Shown here piece after piece: positions 24,594 to 32,521 of a DNA stretch of 64,000 nt (its first letter is position 1; each line of letters begins with the position of its first letter). Below the pieces are notes generated by a model. The model saw only the letters and a list, made by a program, of their open reading frames with translations, did not search any database and was not told the DNA's origin. The DNA comes from Klenkia soli. Its GTDB lineage: Bacteria > Actinomycetota > Actinomycetes > Mycobacteriales > Geodermatophilaceae. The position numbers and the translations under genes are program-made. Where the stretch lies: positions 62,001-126,000 of the forward strand of contig NZ_FNIR01000004.1 in NCBI RefSeq assembly GCF_900103975.1, read 5' to 3'.

Positions 24594-25907
24594 AGCTCAC
24601 CAGCTGCTGATCTGACCCTGCGGCACCCGGTGGAGCGGTTCACCCTCGACAACGGGCTGCGCGTCGTCCTGGCGCCCGACACCAGCGTCCCGGTGGTCGC
24701 CGTGAGCGTGTTCTACGACGTCGGCATGCGCTCCGAGCCCGAGGGCCGCACCGGGTTCGCCCACCTCTTCGAGCACGTGATGTTCCAGGGGTCGGCGAAC
24801 GTGCCGAAGATGGAGCACGCCCGGCTGGTCCAGGCCGCCGGCGGCACCTTCAACGGCTCGACCCACCAGGACTACACCAACTACTTCGAGGCGCTGCCGG
24901 CTGAGGCCCTGGAGCGCGCGCTGTTCCTCGAGGCCGACCGCATGGCCGCCCCGGCCATCACCGAGGAGAACCTCCGCAACCAGATCGACGTGGTCAAGGA
25001 GGAGATCCGGGTCAACGTGCTCAACCGGCCCTACGGCGCGTTCCCCTGGCTGCAGCTGCCGCAGATCGCCTTCGAGTCCTTCGCCAACACCCACGACGGG
25101 TACGGCTCCTTCGTCGACCTCGAGTCCTCCACGGTCGAGGACGCGAAGGACTTCTTCGACCGCTACTACGCCCCGGCCAACGCCGTGCTGTGCCTGGGCG
25201 GCGACCTCGACGTCACCGAGACCGAGAAGCTGGTCCGCCGGTGGTTCGACGCCGTCCCGCACCGGGCCGCCCCGCCCACGCCCTACACCGGCGAGCCCTC
25301 GCCCACGGGTCCGCGGCACGGCGTCGTCGTCGACGCCCTCGCCCCGGCGCCGGCGGTGGCCATCGCCTGGCGGGTGCCCGACCCGGTCGCCGACCTGGAC
25401 ACCTACCTGGGCACCGTGCTGCTCAGCGAGCTGCTCAGCGAGGGCGACGCCTCCCGCCTCGAGCTGCGCCTGGTGCACCGCGACCACCTCGCCGTCGCGC
25501 AGTCGTCCTACGTGGGCCTGTTCGGCGACCCCTTCGACGTCCGCGACGCCACCACGCTGACCACCCAGGTGCACCACCCGGCCGACGTCACCCCCGACCG
25601 GGTGCTCGCCGCCGTGCACGAGGAGATCGAGAAGGTCGCCCAGGACGGCGTGGGCCGCGACGAGCTGACCCGGGTGCAGGCCCGCACCAGCGCACAGCTC
25701 CTCCGCGGCGCCGACTCCGTGCTCGGCCGCACGCTGGGGTTCGCCTCCGCCGAGCTGATCCACGGCCGGGCCGAGCTGGCCGGCGAGCTGGCCGCCCGGC
25801 TGGCCGCCGTCACCCCCGAGGCCGTGCAGCACGCCGCCCGCGGGCTCGTGCCCGACACCGCCGCCGTCCTCGAGCTGCGCACCGCCGAGAAGGGGACCAC
25901 CCGATGA
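24591..25907 (+). CDS. M16-family zinc peptidase, catalytic subunit
   Basis: This is a 438-residue peptidase of the pitrilysin/mitochondrial-processing-peptidase-like family. The inverted zinc motif HLFEH (HxxEH) lies near residue 61 and a downstream Glu ligand in the ENLRNQIDVVKEE region. It overlaps the next gene by ATGA. In bacteria such M16B pairs act as heterodimers, with this gene supplying the active site. No secretion signal is visible. Known relatives degrade peptides or process proteins; the substrate here is unknown. Confidence 0.92.
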   Translation: MSSPAADLTLRHPVERFTLDNGLRVVLAPDTSVPVVAVSVFYDVGMRSEPEGRTGFAHLFEHVMFQGSANVPKMEHARLVQAAGGTFNGSTHQDYTNYFEALPAEALERALFLEADRMAAPAITEENLRNQIDVVKEEIRVNVLNRPYGAFPWLQLPQIAFESFANTHDGYGSFVDLESSTVEDAKDFFDRYYAPANAVLCLGGDLDVTETEKLVRRWFDAVPHRAAPPTPYTGEPSPTGPRHGVVVDALAPAPAVAIAWRVPDPVADLDTYLGTVLLSELLSEGDASRLELRLVHRDHLAVAQSSYVGLFGDPFDVRDATTLTTQVHHPADVTPDRVLAAVHEEIEKVAQDGVGRDELTRVQARTSAQLLRGADSVLGRTLGFASAELIHGRAELAGELAARLAAVTPEAVQHAARGLVPDTAAVLELRTAEKGTTR

Positions 25908-27250
25908 GCGCCCCCGTCCTGGACCTGTCGCTGGTCCCCCCGCTGGGCGAGCCCCGCCCGCAGCCGGTGCCCGAGGTCCACCTCACCACCCTGGACAACG
26001 GGCTGCAGCTGGCCGTCGTCCCGCGGGCCGGTGTGCCGCTGGTCGAGCTGCGGCTGCGGATCCCGTTCGCCGCGGCCACGGCCCGGGCCGCGGCCGCGCA
26101 CGTGGCCCGCACCTCCGTGCTGAGCGGCGCCGTGCTGCTGGGCACCGCCGCGCACGACCAGGTGCAGATCGCCCAGCTCCTGCAGGCCGAGGGCGCCGAG
26201 CTGTCGGTCTCGGCCGATCCCGACCGCCTCCTGCTCGGGACGACGATGCTCCCGTCGGGGCTGCCCGCCGTCCTGGGTGTGCTGGCCGAGCTGCTGGGCC
26301 GGGCCACCTACCCGGCCGACCAGGTCGCCGCGGAGAAGGCCCGGGTGGCCGAGCGGATCGCCATCGCCCGCTCCCAGCCCGGCGTCGTGGCCCGCACCGC
26401 GCTGGCCACCCGTCGGCACGGCAGCCACCCCTACGCCGTGCAGCTGCCCGACCCCGAGCAGGTCGCCGCCATCACCCCCGCCGCGCTGCGCAAGCTGCAC
26501 CGCGAGCGGGTGCTGCCGGCCGGCAGCACGCTGGTCCTGGTCGGCGACGTCGACCCCGCCGCGGCCACCGACGCCGTCGCGACGGCCCTGGCCGGCTGGA
26601 CCGGCAGCGGCACCGCCGTCGACGCCCCCCGGCTGGTCGAGGCCCCGGTCGGCCCGCTGCTGCTGGTCGACCGACCCGGCGCCGTGCAGTCCAACCTGCG
26701 CCTGGGCGGCCCGGCCCCCGGCCGCCGCGACCCCGAGCTGCCCGCCGTGCGGCTGGCCAGCATGGTCTACGGCGGTTACTTCTCCTCCCGCCTGGTCGAG
26801 AACATCCGCGAGCGTCGCGGCTACACCTACAGCCCGCGCAGCTCGGTGGACCACCTGCAGGCCGGGTCGTCGTTCCTGGTCGACGCCGACGTCGCCACCG
26901 AGGTGACCGGCGCGGCGCTGCTGGAGACGCAGTACGAGCTCGGTCGCATCGCGCTGGTCCCGATGAGCGAGGCCGAGCTGGACGCCGCCCGCCGCTACGT
27001 CCTGGGCACCACCGCCCTGGCCACGGCGACCCACGCCGGGCTGGCCAGCACGCTCTCGGCCCTGATCGGCTCGGGGCTGCCCGCCGACTGGCTCGCCGAG
27101 CACCAGGCCGCCCTGGCCGCCGTCACGCTGGACGAGGTCACCGCGGCCGCCCGCCGCTGGCTGCACCCGGCCGGCCTCACGACCGTCGTGGTCGGCGACG
27201 CCGACCGGGTCGCCGACCAGCTCGGCGCGCTGGGCCCGGTGCAGCGATGA
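25904..27250 (+). CDS. M16-family peptidase-like, non-catalytic subunit
   Basis: This 448-residue M16B paralogue lacks the HxxEH zinc motif; the corresponding region reads AAHVARTSVLSG. It keeps the R/Y substrate-binding pair of the second subunit (ENIRERRGYTYSPRS, about residues 302-316). It therefore probably pairs with the upstream active subunit, as MPP-alpha does with MPP-beta. It is coupled on both sides by ATGA overlaps, with the active M16 gene before and nudC after, so all three are probably made in fixed ratio. Confidence 0.9.
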   Translation: MSAPVLDLSLVPPLGEPRPQPVPEVHLTTLDNGLQLAVVPRAGVPLVELRLRIPFAAATARAAAAHVARTSVLSGAVLLGTAAHDQVQIAQLLQAEGAELSVSADPDRLLLGTTMLPSGLPAVLGVLAELLGRATYPADQVAAEKARVAERIAIARSQPGVVARTALATRRHGSHPYAVQLPDPEQVAAITPAALRKLHRERVLPAGSTLVLVGDVDPAAATDAVATALAGWTGSGTAVDAPRLVEAPVGPLLLVDRPGAVQSNLRLGGPAPGRRDPELPAVRLASMVYGGYFSSRLVENIRERRGYTYSPRSSVDHLQAGSSFLVDADVATEVTGAALLETQYELGRIALVPMSEAELDAARRYVLGTTALATATHAGLASTLSALIGSGLPADWLAEHQAALAAVTLDEVTAAARRWLHPAGLTTVVVGDADRVADQLGALGPVQR

Positions 27251-28242
27251 CCGTCCCCCCGGTCGACCCGGCGGCGAACCCGCCCGGCGGCGCGAGCCCG
27301 GCCGACAACCCGCCGCCCACCGAGCTGCCCGTCGACGTCGCGGTGTGGCCCGAGCACAGCGGGCCCACCACCGACGACGTCCCCGTGCTGTCCCGGGTGG
27401 ACCACGACCGCGGTCACCTCGACCGCGACCTCGACGACCCCTCCCGCGGCCGGCCGGTGCGGGTGCTGACCATCGACCCGCAGCGCCAGGTGCCGGTGCG
27501 CGAGGGCGCCCACGGCCCCGAGCTGCTCTGGGACGAGCGGGCCGAGTTCCCCGCCGGCGGCATCTACCTCGGCCACGCCGAGGACGTCGCCTACGCGGTG
27601 GTGCGCGGCGAGCGGTCGCTGACGATCAGCGGCACGCCGGTCGACGGGTGGAGCGGGCTGCGCGAGATCGGCTCCGACCTGGGTGCCCGCGACGCCGGTC
27701 TGCTGGCCCAGGCGGTGGGCATCGTCGAGTGGCACGAGCGCAACCGCTTCAGCCCGTACACCGGCGCGGCCACGACCATCGAGAAGTCCGGGTGGACCCA
27801 GCGCGACCCCACCACCGGCCAGGAGGTCTTCCCGCGCACCGACCCGGCCGTGATCATGCTCGTGCACGACGGCGCCGACCGGGTCGTCCTCGGCCGCCAG
27901 GCGGTCTGGCCGCCCGGGCGGTTCTCCATCCTGGCCGGGTTCGTCGAACCGGGGGAGTCCGCCGAGGCCGCCGTCGTCCGCGAGGTCGCCGAGGAGGTCG
28001 GGCTCGAGGTGACCGACGTCCGCTACGTCTCCAGCCAGCCCTGGCCGTTCCCGCAGTCGCTGATGCTGGGCTTCACCGCCCGCGCCGTGCGGCCCGACCT
28101 GCAGGTCGACCACGACGAGATCGAGGAGGCCCGCTGGTTCAGCCGGGCCGAGCTGCTGGCCGGCGAGGGACCGGCCGCCCTGCCGCCGCCGGTCTCGATC
28201 GCCCGGCACATCATCGACTCCTGGCTGCAGGGCCAGCTCTAG
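27247..28242 (+). CDS. nudC: NAD+/NADH diphosphatase NudC
   Basis: The 331-residue Nudix hydrolase has the complete Nudix box (GFVEPGESAEAAV through REVAEEVG) and the NudC signature SQPWPFPQSLM. It cleaves NAD(H) to NMN(H) and AMP and in some bacteria removes NAD caps from RNA. The zinc ribbon that normally has two CxxC pairs is replaced by RFSPYTGAATT and later residues without cysteine, so this enzyme probably folds without zinc there. It overlaps the second M16 gene (ATGA). A nudC near mycoredoxin and uvrD2 is conserved in actinobacteria. Confidence 0.92.
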   Translation: MTVPPVDPAANPPGGASPADNPPPTELPVDVAVWPEHSGPTTDDVPVLSRVDHDRGHLDRDLDDPSRGRPVRVLTIDPQRQVPVREGAHGPELLWDERAEFPAGGIYLGHAEDVAYAVVRGERSLTISGTPVDGWSGLREIGSDLGARDAGLLAQAVGIVEWHERNRFSPYTGAATTIEKSGWTQRDPTTGQEVFPRTDPAVIMLVHDGADRVVLGRQAVWPPGRFSILAGFVEPGESAEAAVVREVAEEVGLEVTDVRYVSSQPWPFPQSLMLGFTARAVRPDLQVDHDEIEEARWFSRAELLAGEGPAALPPPVSIARHIIDSWLQGQL

Positions 28243-28270
28243 CGGCAGGACCCCGACGAGCTGGCCGGGG

Positions 28271-28918
28271 TCACCGCTGCCATCGACCCTGCAGGACGAG
28301 GGCGGGGCGGTCGGCGTGGTCGGCCAGGACCACCGCGTCGGCCAGGGCGACCGGGTCGACCTCGTCGTCGTAGCGGTCGAAGGCCGGCAGCTCCCAGGCC
28401 TGGTCGGCCGGGGTGCGCCGGCGCCGGGCGGCGGGGGAGACCCGCAGGTGGACGACGACGTCGAAGGCCAGCCCGACCCCCTGCAGCAGCGCGCCGGGCA
28501 CGAGGAGCACCCCGCTGACCGGCACGCGGGCGGCCCGGGTCGCCCGGTCCCGCTCGACGTCCCACAGCTCGGGCAGCACGTCACCGGGGCCACCGGGACC
28601 CACCCGGTCGAGCACCTCGCGGCCCAGGGCCGAGACGTCCAGCCAGTCGGTGTACCGGGCGTCGGCGTCGGTCCGGCCGTGCTCCAGGCGGACCGAGGCC
28701 GGCCGCAGGAAACCACCCGCCGGGACGACGGTGGCCGGGCGGCCGAGCGACGGCAGCAGCGCGGCCACCGCAACGGCGAGCTCCTCGGGGACGGAGACGT
28801 CGGGACCGTCGACCGCGACCCGGAGCGCGGCTGCGCCCGCCGACGGGGCGGTGTCGGCCAGCAGCCCGGCCAGCCGTTGCGCCAGGGCTGCCGGGGACAG
28901 CGGGAGCGGGGAGCTCAG
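28271..28918 (-). CDS. Uridine-kinase-like protein with degenerate P-loop
   Basis: The sequence aligns with the actinobacterial uridine kinase family: VAVDGP at the start of the nucleotide fold, YTDWLD, VLLVPGALLQG, FDVVVHL, and a closing ADHADRPALVLQG. The expected GAGKT/S of the Walker A loop is missing (the stretch reads VDGPDVSVPEEL), so kinase activity is doubtful. No ATG or GTG precedes the P-loop region. A CTG at 28918, with GAGG seven bases upstream and overlapping the previous stop (CTGA), is the only start that includes it. A conservative GTG start at 28768 would remove the first strand. Confidence 0.65.
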   Translation of the reverse strand: MSSPLPLSPAALAQRLAGLLADTAPSAGAAALRVAVDGPDVSVPEELAVAVAALLPSLGRPATVVPAGGFLRPASVRLEHGRTDADARYTDWLDVSALGREVLDRVGPGGPGDVLPELWDVERDRATRAARVPVSGVLLVPGALLQGVGLAFDVVVHLRVSPAARRRRTPADQAWELPAFDRYDDEVDPVALADAVVLADHADRPALVLQGRWQR

Positions 28919-29514
28919 CGCTCACCCTCGACGAGGACCGGCTGCCGGGCCCGGTTGCGCTCGACGCGGCGCCGGGCCGGCCGCTCGGGGCCCGCCAGCG
29001 ACTCGGTCTGCGACGGACCGGCCGGCGGCGGGACCGCGGGACCGGCACCCAGACCGTCCAGGACCTCGCGGGCCAGGTCGTGGACGGGGCGGCCCGAGGA
29101 CCGTGCCCGGTGGCGCAGCTGCTCGAAGGCCTGACGTGGGCAGCAGCCCTGCTGCACCGCCAGCACGCCGATCGCCCGCTCGACCGACACGCGGGCGGCG
29201 AGGGCGTGCTCCAGCTGGGCGACGGAGCGGCGCAGTGCGGCCAGCTCCTCGTCGCGCGGATCGGCGTCGGGTGCGTCCGGGGCGCCGCCGCGGGCGGCCC
29301 GGCGGGCGTCGCGACCGGGCTCGGGGGAGGTGCCGAGGTCCTCGGCGATCAGGTCGGCCAGGCTCATGGCCTCGACCAGGTCGGGGGTGTGCTCGGTGCC
29401 GGCGGGGGTGAGCACGGCCCACCCCCTGGTCGTGCGGGTGATGGCGAACGCCGGTTCGCCGTCCGCGGTCCGCACGACGTCGTCGGGTGTCGCGCCGCTC
29501 ACGGGGATGCCCAC
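28915..29514 (-). CDS. ANTAR domain protein (putative RNA-binding antiterminator)
   Basis: The roughly 199-residue protein has a central ANTAR domain. It is a coiled helix with ALRRSVAQLEHALAARVSVE, then the RNA-binding three-helix motif RAIGVLAVQQGC and RQAFEQLRHRAR, about residues 95-155. ANTAR proteins bind paired hexaloop hairpins and prevent termination. The N-terminal 70 residues (VRTADGEPAFAITRTTRGW...) are not a receiver or GAF domain I recognise. The GTG at 29514 was chosen because GGAGG lies 8 bases upstream. A GTG two codons earlier is too close to it. It may connect with the PdtaS-like kinase at 62 kb. Confidence 0.8.
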   Translation of the reverse strand: MGIPVSGATPDDVVRTADGEPAFAITRTTRGWAVLTPAGTEHTPDLVEAMSLADLIAEDLGTSPEPGRDARRAARGGAPDAPDADPRDEELAALRRSVAQLEHALAARVSVERAIGVLAVQQGCCPRQAFEQLRHRARSSGRPVHDLAREVLDGLGAGPAVPPPAGPSQTESLAGPERPARRRVERNRARQPVLVEGER

Positions 29515-29621
29515 CGCCACGTCCTCCCTCGGCCGCCCGGACCACGGTGGTCCCGGCGTCGCCGGCTCCCCACGGCCGGTGACCCCGTGATCATGGCCCG
29601 AGGAGGACCGCGGCGGGGGGA

Positions 29622-29885
29622 TCACGCGCCGGAGGTCTGCGACAACTGGCTCTTCACCTGCTCGATGCTGGGGTTGGTGAGGGCCGTGCCGTCGGCGAAG
29701 ATCAGCGTGGGGACGGTGCGGTTGCCCCCGTTGGCCTTCATGACCAGGTCGGCGGCACCCTCGTCGGTCTCGATGTTGACCTCGGCCCACTCGATGCCCT
29801 CGCGCTGCATCAGCTTCTTCAGGCGCACGCAGTACCCGCACCAGCTGGTGGTGTACATGGTCACGGGTGCGGTGGCGGCAGTCAT
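29622..29885 (-). CDS. Mycoredoxin (glutaredoxin-like, Mrx1 type)
   Basis: The 87-residue glutaredoxin-fold protein has active site SWCGYCVRL, the cis-Pro loop NRTVPTLIF and a closing DGTALTNPS. Mycoredoxins use mycothiol to reduce mixed disulfides on proteins in actinobacteria. ATG start with GGAGG nine bases upstream. It is divergent from uvrD2, as mrx1 is in M. tuberculosis. A SigR-like promoter (GGGAAG-N18-GTTC on the minus strand) fits regulation by thiol stress. Confidence 0.93.
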   Translation of the reverse strand: MTAATAPVTMYTTSWCGYCVRLKKLMQREGIEWAEVNIETDEGAADLVMKANGGNRTVPTLIFADGTALTNPSIEQVKSQLSQTSGA

Positions 29886-29950
29886 GCAGTCGATCCTCCG
29901 TCGTGGTGACGCCGGCGACCAGTCGGGTCGGTCCGGCTCCTGATCGGTCG

Positions 29951-29977
29951 AACGCCGTCCCCCCGGGGATGCTTCCC
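29951..29977 (-). promoter_or_regulatory. Candidate SigR/SigH-type promoter of the mycoredoxin gene
   Basis: On the minus strand GGGAAG (complement of 29972-29977) is followed after exactly 18 bp by GTT (complement of 29951-29953). The spacing and both elements fit the SigR/SigH consensus. The leader to the ATG at 29885 would be about 55-60 nt with a good Shine-Dalgarno sequence. Confidence 0.55.
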
Positions 29978-29997
29978 CGGGTGTCGTACCCGACTGC

Positions 29998-30012
29998 CAG
30001 ACTCGGGGGGTG
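29998..30012 (+). promoter_or_regulatory. Candidate leaderless promoter of uvrD2
   Basis: CAGACT (29998-30003), a NANNNT -10, lies 6 nt before the GTG at 30010. No Shine-Dalgarno sequence. Confidence 0.4.
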
Positions 30013-32028
30013 ACGGTCGAGGAGCGGGAACGGCCGACCGGCGCCGAGGCGGTGCTCGCCGGGCTGGACGAGCAGCAGCGGGCGGCGGCCGCCGCCGTCC
30101 GGGGTCCGGTGTGCATCCTGGCCGGGGCCGGCACCGGGAAGACCCGCACGATCACCCACCGCATCGCCTACGGGGTGCACACCGGCGTCTACACCCCCGA
30201 GCAGGTCCTGGCGGTCACGTTCACCGCGCGGGCGGCCGGCGAGCTCCGCGGGCGGCTGTCCGGGCTGGGGGTGGGCGGGGTGCAGGCCCGCACCTTCCAC
30301 GCCGCAGCCATGCGTCAGCTGCGCTACTTCGCCCCGCGCGTGCTGGGCGGGCCGATGCCCGAGCTGGTCGAGAACAAGCTCCGCGTGGTCGCCGGGGCGG
30401 CCACCCGGCACCGGCTGACCACCGACCGCAGCAGCCTGCGCGACCTCGCCGGTGAGATCGAGTGGGCCAAGACCACCCTGGCCACGCCCGACGACTACCC
30501 CGCGCGGGCCCGGGCCGCCGGGCGCGAGGCGCCGTTCGAGCCCGCCGCGGTGGCCGCGGTCTACGAGAGCTACGAGCAGCTCAAGCAGCGCGACGGCACG
30601 CTGGACTTCGAGGACCTCCTGCTCGTCACGGCCTACGCGCTCGAGGAGCACCGCGACGTCGCCACCGAGGTGCGTGGGCAGTACCGGCACTTCGTGGTGG
30701 ACGAGTACCAGGACGTGAACCCGCTGCAGCAACGGCTGCTCGACGCCTGGCTGGGCGGGCGGGCCGAGCTGTGCGTGGTCGGCGACCCGCACCAGACGAT
30801 CTACTCCTTCACCGGGGCCGACCCCGACTACCTGCTGGGCTTCGCCGACCGCTACCCCGACGCCGAGGTGGTGAAGCTCGAGCGCGACTACCGGTCCACC
30901 CCCGAGGTCGTCGGGCTGGCCAACAAGCTCATCGGCATGGCGCCCCGCCGCACCGGTCTGCCGGGCCTGCGCCTGATGGGCCAGCGGGCGGCCGGTCCCG
31001 AACCGCGGTTCCTGGAGCACCCCGACGAGCCGGCCGAGGCCGCCGCGGTCGCCGCGGCCTGCCGCGAGCTGGTCGACTCCGGGCTCCCGGCGGCCGAGAT
31101 CGCCGTCCTGTTCCGGATCAACGCCCAGTCCCAGGTCTACGAGTCGGCGCTCACCGACCTCGGGGTGCCCTACGTGCTCAAGGGCGGCGAGCGGTTCTTC
31201 GAGCGGCCCGAGGTGCGCGAGGCCGTGCTGCTGCTCCGCGGCGCCGCCGCCGGCCGGGACGACGGCAGCCCGCTGGTGCCCGCCGTCCGCGACGTGCTGG
31301 CGTCGGTGGGCTGGGTCGAGCACCGACCACCGCCGGGCGGTGCGGCCCGCGACCGCTGGCAGTCGCTGTCGGCCCTGGTCGACCTCGCCGTCGACCTGGT
31401 CGCCGAGCAACCGGCGCTGACCCTCGCCGGGTTCGTCGGCCACCTGGCCGAGCGGGCCAACGCGCAGCACGCACCCACGGTGCAGGGGGTCACGCTGGCC
31501 TCGATGCACGCCGCGAAGGGCCTGGAGTGGGACGCCGTCTTCGTCGTCGGTCTGGTCGACGGCGTGCTCCCGATCGCGCAGTCGCTGGCCCGGCCCGACG
31601 CCGTCGAGGAGGAGCGCCGGTTGCTCTACGTCGCCGTCACCCGGGCCCGTGAGCAGTTGACGCTGTCCTGGTCGCTGTCCCGCCAGCCCGGCGGCAAGCG
31701 GGCCCGGCCGCGCAGCAGGTTCCTCACCGGGGTGGCCCCCGACGCCGCGGTGCCGGTGCGCACCCGGGTGGCCCGGCGGGTCGAGGTCGTGCTCGACGGC
31801 CCGGCCGGTGAGCTGTTCGAGCGGTTGCGGGCCTGGCGGGCGGCGACGGCCGCGCAGGCGTCGATCCCCGCCTACGTGGTGTTCAACGACGCCACCCTGC
31901 AGGCCATCGCCGAGACCCGCCCCGGGTCGCTCACGGAGCTGTCCGCGCTGCCCGGGATCGGGGCGCGCAAGCTGGAGCTGTACGGCACCGACGTGCTGGC
32001 CGCGGTCGACGGCGACGACCCGCATTAA
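30010..32028 (+). CDS. uvrD2: UvrD2-type superfamily I DNA helicase with HRDC domain
   Basis: The 672-residue 3'-5' helicase has Walker A AGAGTGKTRT, motif Ia VTFTARAAGE, motif II VDEYQDVN, motif III GDPHQTIYSFTG, motif V MHAAKGLEWD and motif VI VAVTRAREQ. A C-terminal HRDC domain includes YVVFNDATLQAIA and LPGIGARKLELYG. Mycobacterial UvrD2 has a tetracysteine motif between the motor and HRDC; none is seen here. The enzyme acts in DNA repair or recombination and is essential in mycobacteria. It lies between mycoredoxin and whiB7, as in M. tuberculosis. Confidence 0.93.
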   Translation: MTVEERERPTGAEAVLAGLDEQQRAAAAAVRGPVCILAGAGTGKTRTITHRIAYGVHTGVYTPEQVLAVTFTARAAGELRGRLSGLGVGGVQARTFHAAAMRQLRYFAPRVLGGPMPELVENKLRVVAGAATRHRLTTDRSSLRDLAGEIEWAKTTLATPDDYPARARAAGREAPFEPAAVAAVYESYEQLKQRDGTLDFEDLLLVTAYALEEHRDVATEVRGQYRHFVVDEYQDVNPLQQRLLDAWLGGRAELCVVGDPHQTIYSFTGADPDYLLGFADRYPDAEVVKLERDYRSTPEVVGLANKLIGMAPRRTGLPGLRLMGQRAAGPEPRFLEHPDEPAEAAAVAAACRELVDSGLPAAEIAVLFRINAQSQVYESALTDLGVPYVLKGGERFFERPEVREAVLLLRGAAAGRDDGSPLVPAVRDVLASVGWVEHRPPPGGAARDRWQSLSALVDLAVDLVAEQPALTLAGFVGHLAERANAQHAPTVQGVTLASMHAAKGLEWDAVFVVGLVDGVLPIAQSLARPDAVEEERRLLYVAVTRAREQLTLSWSLSRQPGGKRARPRSRFLTGVAPDAAVPVRTRVARRVEVVLDGPAGELFERLRAWRAATAAQASIPAYVVFNDATLQAIAETRPGSLTELSALPGIGARKLELYGTDVLAAVDGDDPH

Positions 32029-32063
32029 ATGCGTTGACCCCGTTCGGCGGGGTCCCCTAACCT
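32024..32063 (+). promoter_or_regulatory. whiB7 promoter with WhiB7-type AT box
   Basis: ATTAAAT (32024-32030) lies 3 bp before a -35 TTGACC (32034-32039). After 18 bp comes a -10 TAACCT (32058-32063). An AT-rich block just upstream of the -35 is the known signature of WhiB7-activated promoters, so whiB7 is probably autoregulated. The AT run is conspicuous in such GC-rich DNA and overlaps the end of uvrD2. The predicted leader is about 450 nt. Confidence 0.75.
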
Positions 32064-32137
32064 CACCTGCACACGCACCGCCCGCACCGGGAACGGCCCA
32101 CCGGCCGAGTCCCCGAGCCCCGAGAGGAGGGGTCACG

Positions 32138-32380
32138 TTGATCTCCACCACCACCACGAAGGCCCCGACCTACGCCGGGGCCTTCGCCGTGCGCGGCGTC
32201 GATGCCGTCGCCGGCGGCGTCACCGCTGCCGAGCGCACCACCGGCCTGCCCGTCGGCGGTCACCTCCGCCTGCGGCCGGTCGTCGACGTCCCCATGACCG
32301 GCCTGCCGATCGGCGCCACCGCCGTCCAGCTGAACAGCGACACCCCGGGTGACCTGCCTCCGAGAGACCCCCTGAGCTAG
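32138..32380 (+). CDS. Leader ORF in the whiB7 5' region (80 codons)
   Basis: TTG start with AGGAGG and seven-base spacing gives an 80-residue peptide beginning (M)ISTTTTKAPTYAGAF. The frame ends with TAG at 32378, inside the loop of a small hairpin and 21 nt before a strong terminator hairpin. Such an upstream ORF plus terminator resembles the ribosome-dependent attenuation known for whiB7 in other actinobacteria, where slowed translation by antibiotics lets transcription continue. An in-frame ATG at 32294 would give a 28-residue version, but it lacks a Shine-Dalgarno sequence. No homology to known proteins is recognised; the peptide may matter only through its translation. Confidence 0.5.
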   Translation: MISTTTTKAPTYAGAFAVRGVDAVAGGVTAAERTTGLPVGGHLRLRPVVDVPMTGLPIGATAVQLNSDTPGDLPPRDPLS

Positions 32381-32440
32381 CGCTCAGGTCGGTCCCCTCG
32401 AGGCCGCGGAACCCGGACAACCGGGATCCGCGGCCTTTTC
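32371..32440 (+). terminator. whiB7 leader hairpin and intrinsic terminator (attenuator)
   Basis: First hairpin: CCTGAGC (32371-32377) and GCTCAGG (32382-32388), with the leader-ORF stop codon TAG in the loop. Second hairpin: 15-nt arms (32402-32416 and 32421-32435, one mismatch) around loop ACAA, followed directly by TTTT. The U-tract is notable here because most terminators in the window lack one. It lies 82 bp before whiB7. Confidence 0.8.
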
Positions 32441-32521
32441 CGTGCCGTCGATCCCACCGACCCACCCGGGTCGGCGGGGCCACCGTCGACCGGGAGCACG
32501 ACGAGGAAGAGAGGACCGACC

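Noticed and set aside
29586-29626. Possible third GATCA dyad near the mycoredoxin stop
   Set aside because: The arms are only seven bases (CGTGATC/GATCACG) and one lies over the stop codon, too weak to group with the longer elements.
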